A stretch of DNA of 64,000 nt. Origin: Gnetum montanum (lineage: Eukaryota > Streptophyta > Gnetopsida > Gnetales > Gnetaceae). The DNA lies in assembly GCA_015680685.1 (NCBI GenBank), contig MNCI01035006.1, forward strand, positions 471,441-535,440, read 5' to 3'. Shown piece by piece: positions 59,155 through 64,000 of this stretch (its first letter is position 1; each line of letters opens with the position of its first letter). The notes under the pieces are model-generated. The model saw only the letters and a list, made by a program, of their open reading frames with translations, made no database searches and was not told the DNA's origin. The translations under genes and the position numbers were made by a program.

Positions 59155-59370
59155 TCTTTACCACAACCTACCAAGGTCTTAAACTAGCAATATGGCCTAT
59201 CGAGGTCTTAAACTAGTAACATAGCCTATCAAGGCCTAAAACTAATGATAACATGACCTACCAAGGTCTTAAACTAACACCATGATCAGCTATGACCTTA
59301 AACTAATACCACAGCCTGCTAGGGCCTTAAACTGGTACCATGACCTATCATAGCCTTAAACTATCAACAT
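59155..59370 (+). repeat. GGCCTTAAA minisatellite, locus 4
   Basis: About seven diverged CCTACCAAGGTCTTAAACTA-type units right after the integrase, in the same place as locus 1 in GyC. Confidence 0.8.
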
Positions 59371-60267
59371 TGGTGACCTGGGTAGCTTGGTTTTGTTATT
59401 ATATGTGGCTTATATGCATTGTAATGTTATAACATGATTTTTTTACTTGGTTTTATTATCTTCTTAGAGTTGTGTTTGTAGGATGAATCCCAGGGGACAT
59501 CACAAGGATGCAACTCATTACAGCAACAACTCGCAACAAAACCTTGATGTGCACAATTTGGTGAGTTTATCATGTTGTGTCAAGGGTGACTATACCATTG
59601 CCCTGCATCTAGCACCACTCCTTGAGCCTAGTCCCATAGCCTTATTATGATCTTCCATACCATGGAAAATAATGTTGACCTATATTTTCTACTCATGCAC
59701 TATAGCCATACGATATCTCTTCATCATGCTTCATCCTCAAGTCTACTTGAATGTAACATAGCTCATTTAGTGGAAAAACCATTAATTCCATCAAACGTAA
59801 CACACCTTGCTTCAATGGAAGAATCAAGTACGTTGAGTATAACATAACTTACTACACAAGAAAACTATGTCAAACCAACCCCAGCAATGAGATCCAATGA
59901 AGGTCTCAAGGGAGAAGTAAAATGCCAAGGGGCAAAATGACCAATAAAGCCTCAAAATGGCCAAAATAAATCTTGGAGTGGAGTGATTGGATTCTCAAAC
60001 ACATTTACCAAGTAACCAACACTTCAAAATAATTAGTGTCATGCTATAACTATTATGACAATACTTGGAATGTGCTATTAGCCTCCATAAATATTTTCGT
60101 AATATTTCTTACCATTTCTCCATTGTAGCCTTATCCCCTCATCACAAGCACTTGTTGGCATGGTTCAACATGACTAGATCAAGTGCAAAGAGGGGACATT
60201 GGTGATGGACCTATAGTGGTGTTTTGTATTCTTTGTCGGTGCCTCTCAAGTCAAGCCTCTAAACACC
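59371..60267 (+). other. GyA region between pol and 3' LTR
   Basis: Non-coding, aligned with 1300-2221 of GyC. The frame at 59647-59847 is accidental. Confidence 0.6.
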
Positions 60268-60283
60268 AACAAAGAGGGGCCAA
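60268..60283 (+). other. Polypurine tract of GyA
   Basis: AACAAAGAGGGGCCAA, identical to the GyC tract, directly before TGAAACACC. Confidence 0.88.
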
Positions 60284-61583
60284 TGAAACACCACCAAATT
60301 TACACGTTGTAACCTTTGTAACCCCATCCCATGAAACCCAAGGTAAAACTTCATTGTAAATATGAAGATTGTAACCCATAAAAAGCAATCTCACATATTT
60401 CACACTTTGGAACTGAATAAGTGGTCAAACCCTTATTTCCCAAGTGAAAAGAGTTAGTTATTATCTATATTTGGGCTTGGAAGAGTTAAAAATGCCTTTT
60501 GAAATGCCAAAACTGGTATTTTAATGGGTTTTATAGATGACCTACACTTTACTACGCTGAAAAACCCCTATAGGGAGCTAAGCCAACTAGGAGACATCAA
60601 AGCCAATGTGGAGGAGTGTAGGGGGGTGGATCTCACCTACCCCCAACATGGAGAGGGGGGTAACTTAGCTTAGAGGGGTTTGACCTGCATCCTCCAACTT
60701 TGATCTCTCATCTTCCTCAACATTAACACTCGTCACCCATCATGGAGGGGTTAGCCAGCGTAGAGGGATCAACCAATGTAGATGCATGGGTGTGGATCTC
60801 ACCTACCCCCCTAAATGTGGTAGCAATTTGAGAGCCAATCTCTCAGCCATTTGTAGCCAATTTGTAGTCCAAATCATGACCAAAACCCTATAAAAACCAA
60901 ACCTTGACACCATTTCAAGGTTCCACACTTTTGGCAATTGCATACACTTAGCATTTTAAGCATTTTGGCATCCAAGAGATCTTGCTACATAGAAGAAACA
61001 TAGCTTCTTATAGGCTTATCAATGTGAAACCTTCCTAGCTCTGTTACCCCTTGTTATCCTCCTTAGATTTTGTGAGCCTGGAGTGTCAATGTTGCTCCCC
61101 TAGGATCCAGAAACCTCAGCATGGAGCATCTTGGCCATCCCAGTCATTAATATTTTCTAGCCTTAGTAGTGACCAAAGTTGCAAATATGAAGTTTGTAAT
61201 AGAGGAAACTTGAAAACATTGGGAGTGACCAAGAATCTAGATCATGGAGCAAATTCTATTTTCTTCAATGGGCTTGGAACCCCCATCTAAGTGAATCCTC
61301 CTTTGCTCTCCTACAGGCACTTTTGTACATACATCTAAACTCATTCTTTATTTATTTAATAAAGGTTATAGTTTAATTTATGTGCAATTGGTATCCATTT
61401 AAGTTTCAAATATGTAATTTTTACATTTTTAAAACCCCCATTTTGCACCCTCTAAGTTCCTAAGTGATCTACAGGAGTGCCCAAGGTGCCCTGAATTTCT
61501 TGGAGGCCCTAGGGATTTAGAGTTGAGGTTGTTCATGGCTAAGAATCCTCAATTTTTTCGCAACTAAGATTTTTCATCACAAC
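60284..61583 (+). mobile_element. 3' LTR of GyA
   Basis: About 1300 bp, TGAAACACCACC to CATCACAAC(A), aligned with 24282-25550 and 2238-3657. The plus frame at 61051-61290 is within it and not a gene. Confidence 0.88.
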
Positions 61584-61588
61584 AAGAT
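61584..61588. repeat. Target site duplication of GyA, right (AAGAT)
   Basis: AAGAT here against AAGAA at 24277-24281. It is part of the CoA gag codons for Ile-Leu. Confidence 0.7.
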
Positions 61589-61702
61589 GGATTCCCAAAC
61601 TTCAAACTCCATCGATTCAAAGAAGCCCTACATCCTTGCCTTCCAATAGGAAAAGTCAAATCCATCGAACATAGATGACTTTGTATAGGAAGTTACCTCC
61701 AT
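61589..61702 (-). pseudogene. CoA gag N-terminus
   Basis: Minus-strand ATG at 61702, 37 bases after the primer site. It reads MEVTSYTKSSMFDGFDFSYW, then a stop in the position of a CoB stop, then MEFEVWESIL, where GyA cuts in. The next codons are found at 24276 on the other side of GyA. Confidence 0.85.
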
Positions 61703-61739
61703 TGTTCACTCTTGGAAGATGTAGAGTGCAAGAGTACTC

Positions 61740-61752
61740 GGTTCTAATACCA
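61740..61752 (-). other. Primer binding site of CoA (Met-tRNA type)
   Basis: On the element strand TGGTATTAGAACC, two bases after the LTR end. It resembles TGGTATCAGAGCC, the usual copia site. Confidence 0.85.
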
Positions 61753-61754
61753 TT

Positions 61755-63170
61755 TGAAGATCATTAAACTTAGAGGATGGGATGAATAAGTTTCCCAAAA
61801 AAACTTTTCAACACAAAGCATAGACAATTTTACATGGTTTCCCAACTTAGGTACTTCACACACAAAGGGTAGATCGTTTGCAAATCTTTGGACATTATTT
61901 CTCTTAAAATGTGATTTGAAGCATACCACATCTTGTATAGCTCTAAGCTCTAATCTAGAGTGATTTTTCATCATGAATCCACTTAACCCTACAAGGTCCC
62001 AACAAGCTTAGAATGTGGTTTCTAGGATCCCACAACCTTTACAACTTGAGCTCCACTCTGGAGTGTAGGATCTTAACAAGCTCAAGGATGATGCCTTCTT
62101 GCAAGAAGCACATCAACCCCAACGGGGCAATAAAAAGAGAAAAAAATTCCTCAAGAAAAGAATTTAACTAATTTACAAATCCTTGACTTTGAGGCATAAT
62201 TTAATAGCCCTCAATACAACAACACATATGATATAATAATGAGGTACAACACAACCAAATAATATCACAAATTAAGTACACAAGTATAGTATGCAATGAT
62301 TGCTTTGATAGTAACTATTCATGCATAAGACTTGCACTTTTTCCAAGAGAATTTAATCTTCTTATAGCCTTTATGTTTCTAAAAACAATTCAGAATTTGT
62401 AAAATGGCTATCTAACAATCACTAGAGATGTCTTCTTCGAGATTGGGACATCTTACTACACAAACCTCAATTCAGGGAAGATGCCTCTTCACCAAAGGAG
62501 ATGTCTAAGAAGATTTCTTCATGGAGACGTCTTCCTCATAAAGTAGACGTTTACTATTTCTAAAAGACATTTTCTTCTAAGCAACCTTCATCTCAACCAA
62601 GATGTCTTCATCATCAGGGAGACATCTTCTCTTGATAGTAGACATCTACTATTTCTAGAAGACATCTTCTCTACATAGAATTTTCTCTTTGGCCAAGAAG
62701 TCTTCTACTTCTAAGAGATGTCTTCACTACATTTAATCTACTCTTCAGCCAAGATGTCTTCTACTTCTAATAGACATCTTCTCAGCTTTTGGGTTTTTCT
62801 TCCAGAGGCTTCCTTTCATTGATTTGGCTCATCCCTAATCTTAGTAACTTCTTCATTTTGCTGTAGATATAATCTTTGTCTTTGCTCCTACTTAATTCCT
62901 TGTATTCTTTACTTTGATATCTTATTATAGATCTCATTCCTAGAATCTTCATTTATGTGTAGCAAGTCCTTGTGGTTTCCACATTTGACATCTCTTTGCA
63001 TATGCCATTTCTTGGGCTCTTCTTTGATATCTTGTTGTAGCTCTCATTCCTAGAGTTTTCATTTATGTCAGGCAAGTCCTTGTGATCTCCATGTCCTATA
63101 AACACAACAACCATACAAAAATCCTTGTTCTCCATTTTGCTTAAGGTTTTGACATACCAAAAAGTCAACA
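61755..63170 (-). mobile_element. 5' LTR of CoA
   Basis: 1416 bp, element start TGTTGACTTTTTGG at 63170 and end CTTCA at 61755. Aligned with 19553-21004. It holds the AGACATCT cluster at 62415-62780 (about fifteen copies) and a TATA-like box near 62355. Minus frames at 61744-61974 and 62953-63168 are LTR shadows. Confidence 0.9.
62415..62780. promoter_or_regulatory. AGACATCT/AGATGTCT cluster, CoA 5' LTR
   Basis: About fifteen exact or near copies, for example GAGATGTCTTCTTC near 62425 and GGGAGACATCTTCTC near 62616, in both orientations. It lies in U3 of the element orientation. Confidence 0.55.
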
Positions 63171-63175
63171 GATAC
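63171..63175. repeat. Target site duplication GATAC of CoA, right
   Basis: Identical to 19548-19552, directly after the right LTR. Confidence 0.9.
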
Positions 63176-64000
63176 TACAAGCAAACTTTAATTTATGATT
63201 TTGCCTAATGTTCTCACCACTTCATGATGCCTCTATCTTACTTTCTTCATGTTGAAAATCATTTCTTGACCTTCTAATAGTGTCATTATTTATTATGCAA
63301 TATGTTGATCTCTTTTATTTCATCAAACTTATGCAATAAATAAAATCTAATTCTTGGAAGGAAGTGAGGAATTTTTATTCAAAATATGCTTAGGTAAATG
63401 AACATTTGCAAAAACTAGGGGTGGGTTCATACTTGAATATTTAAATTAAAATATAATAAAATATTTAAATTATATTTTATCAAAATAAAATAAGATATTA
63501 TCTTAAAGTAAAATTCTTAGTATGAAAATCACAAGTGACACCTTTAATGCTATGATCTTTGCTTTTTCTTTTTTATATATTTTTTATTCATTCTATGTAT
63601 TTTCTTTCATTTTATAACACCCTCCTTTCTAGGACTTAGGTTGAAGAGTATTACATCAAATAAAACCCCTAATGAAATGATTGGTCATGATAAGAAACAA
63701 GGAAATAAAAGATCTCGCAATGAAAGAAAATGAAGGAACCTAGCATGAAGCCATAACCCAAGGAAAAGAGAAGAAACTAAACAATGGAAGAAAAGAGATG
63801 GATAAATATAAAATCACATAAAAACATATATATATATATATATCTATCTATGTAGAAAACATATTAACATAAACTTCAAACTAAAACTCCATAACATAGG
63901 TATAAACTAGCATGATACACAAGGTCTAACCATACAAATATCCATATATCCAAAATTTGGGGAAAAGAGATACAATGTTTAGCATTAAAAACTAAAATGT
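63176..64000. other. AT-rich flank of CoA, no gene seen
   Basis: Continues the sequence interrupted at 19552. AT-rich with a (TA)n microsatellite at about 63826-63843 followed by TATCTATCTA. No ORF over 60 codons. Confidence 0.5.

Larger units (their letters stand above)
24282..61583 (+). mobile_element. GyA: Ty3/gypsy (Tat/Ogre-like) element with nested insertions
   Basis: A full-length gypsy element, 37.3 kb as found and about 21 kb once CoC, CoB and GyD are removed. Order: 5' LTR 24282-25550, gag 27700-29462, protease 29463-31117, minus-strand ORF 38357-41681, A-rich stretch, palindromic array 43390-46880, RT 47590-48897, RNase H 57091-58075, integrase 58076-59100, polypurine tract 60268-60283, 3' LTR 60284-61583. 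Tat lineage is suggested by the gag motif YTGDGDPNAHLITF, the RT motif SYEDM and the RNase H motif TNNIVEHEGLI. All genes are dead. Confidence 0.85.
19553..63170 (-). mobile_element. CoA: nested Ty1/copia element, minus strand
   Basis: A complete copia-type insertion in minus orientation. The 5' LTR is 61755-63170, the primer binding site 61740-61752, the gag start 61702, and the gag is interrupted by GyA at 24282-61583. It resumes at 24276 and ends near 22735. A non-coding tail, the polypurine tract 21005-21018 and the 3' LTR 19553-21004 follow. Both ends carry TG...CA and the duplication GATAC. CoA's own sequence is about 6.3 kb. No protease, integrase or RT of this element is visible in either part, and the CoB relative is built the same way. 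Confidence 0.88.

Overview
The window looks like intergenic nuclear DNA of a plant with a large, retrotransposon-filled genome. A gymnosperm or similar giant genome would fit, but nothing here fixes the species. I find no intact host gene, tRNA, rRNA or CRISPR. Nearly everything is Ty3/gypsy and Ty1/copia LTR retrotransposon sequence, full of stops and frameshifts. The sequence is AT-rich and appears poor in CpG, as expected for old methylated repeats. Four single N bases (51373, 51631, 53173, 57090) mark assembly joins.

Layout, with element names coined here. 1-3657: the 3' end of a gypsy element, GyC (integrase, 3' LTR). 3658-15604: a second gypsy element, GyB (antisense ORF remnant, palindromic repeat array, RT, RNase H, integrase, 3' LTR). 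A solo LTR of the GyD family sits inside its RT with a perfect 5-bp target duplication, CTAAG. 15640-16851: a minus-strand copia gag remnant (CoD) with its primer binding site. 16854-19547: AT-rich, probably in part the CoD LTR.

19553-63170 is one nested stack. The outer element is a minus-strand copia element, CoA, flanked by the exact duplication GATAC at 19548 and 63171. Its gag is split by gypsy element GyA (24282-61583). GyA is itself interrupted by copia fragment CoC (25555-27430), by a second member of the CoA family, CoB (31118-37322), and by gypsy element GyD (48898-57089). Without the insertions CoA is about 6.3 kb and CoB is 6.2 kb. Both carry gag but no recognisable pol, so this looks like a gag-only, non-autonomous family that moved both before and after GyA arrived. 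GyA without insertions is about 21 kb and resembles the Tat/Ogre lineage.

GyA and GyB share an unusual order: (gag, protease,) minus-strand ORF, A-rich stretch, array of roughly 190-bp repeats centred on palindromes, T-rich stretch, RT, RNase H, integrase. The antisense ORF with a possible GT-AG intron, placed between protease and RT, and the palindromic array are the least familiar parts of the window. Other regulatory-looking structures are inverted AGACATCT/AGATGTCT clusters upstream of the TATA box in CoA-family LTRs, GATATC-centred palindromes in GyD LTRs, and a 21-bp minisatellite (14 full copies) upstream of a TATA box inside GyD.
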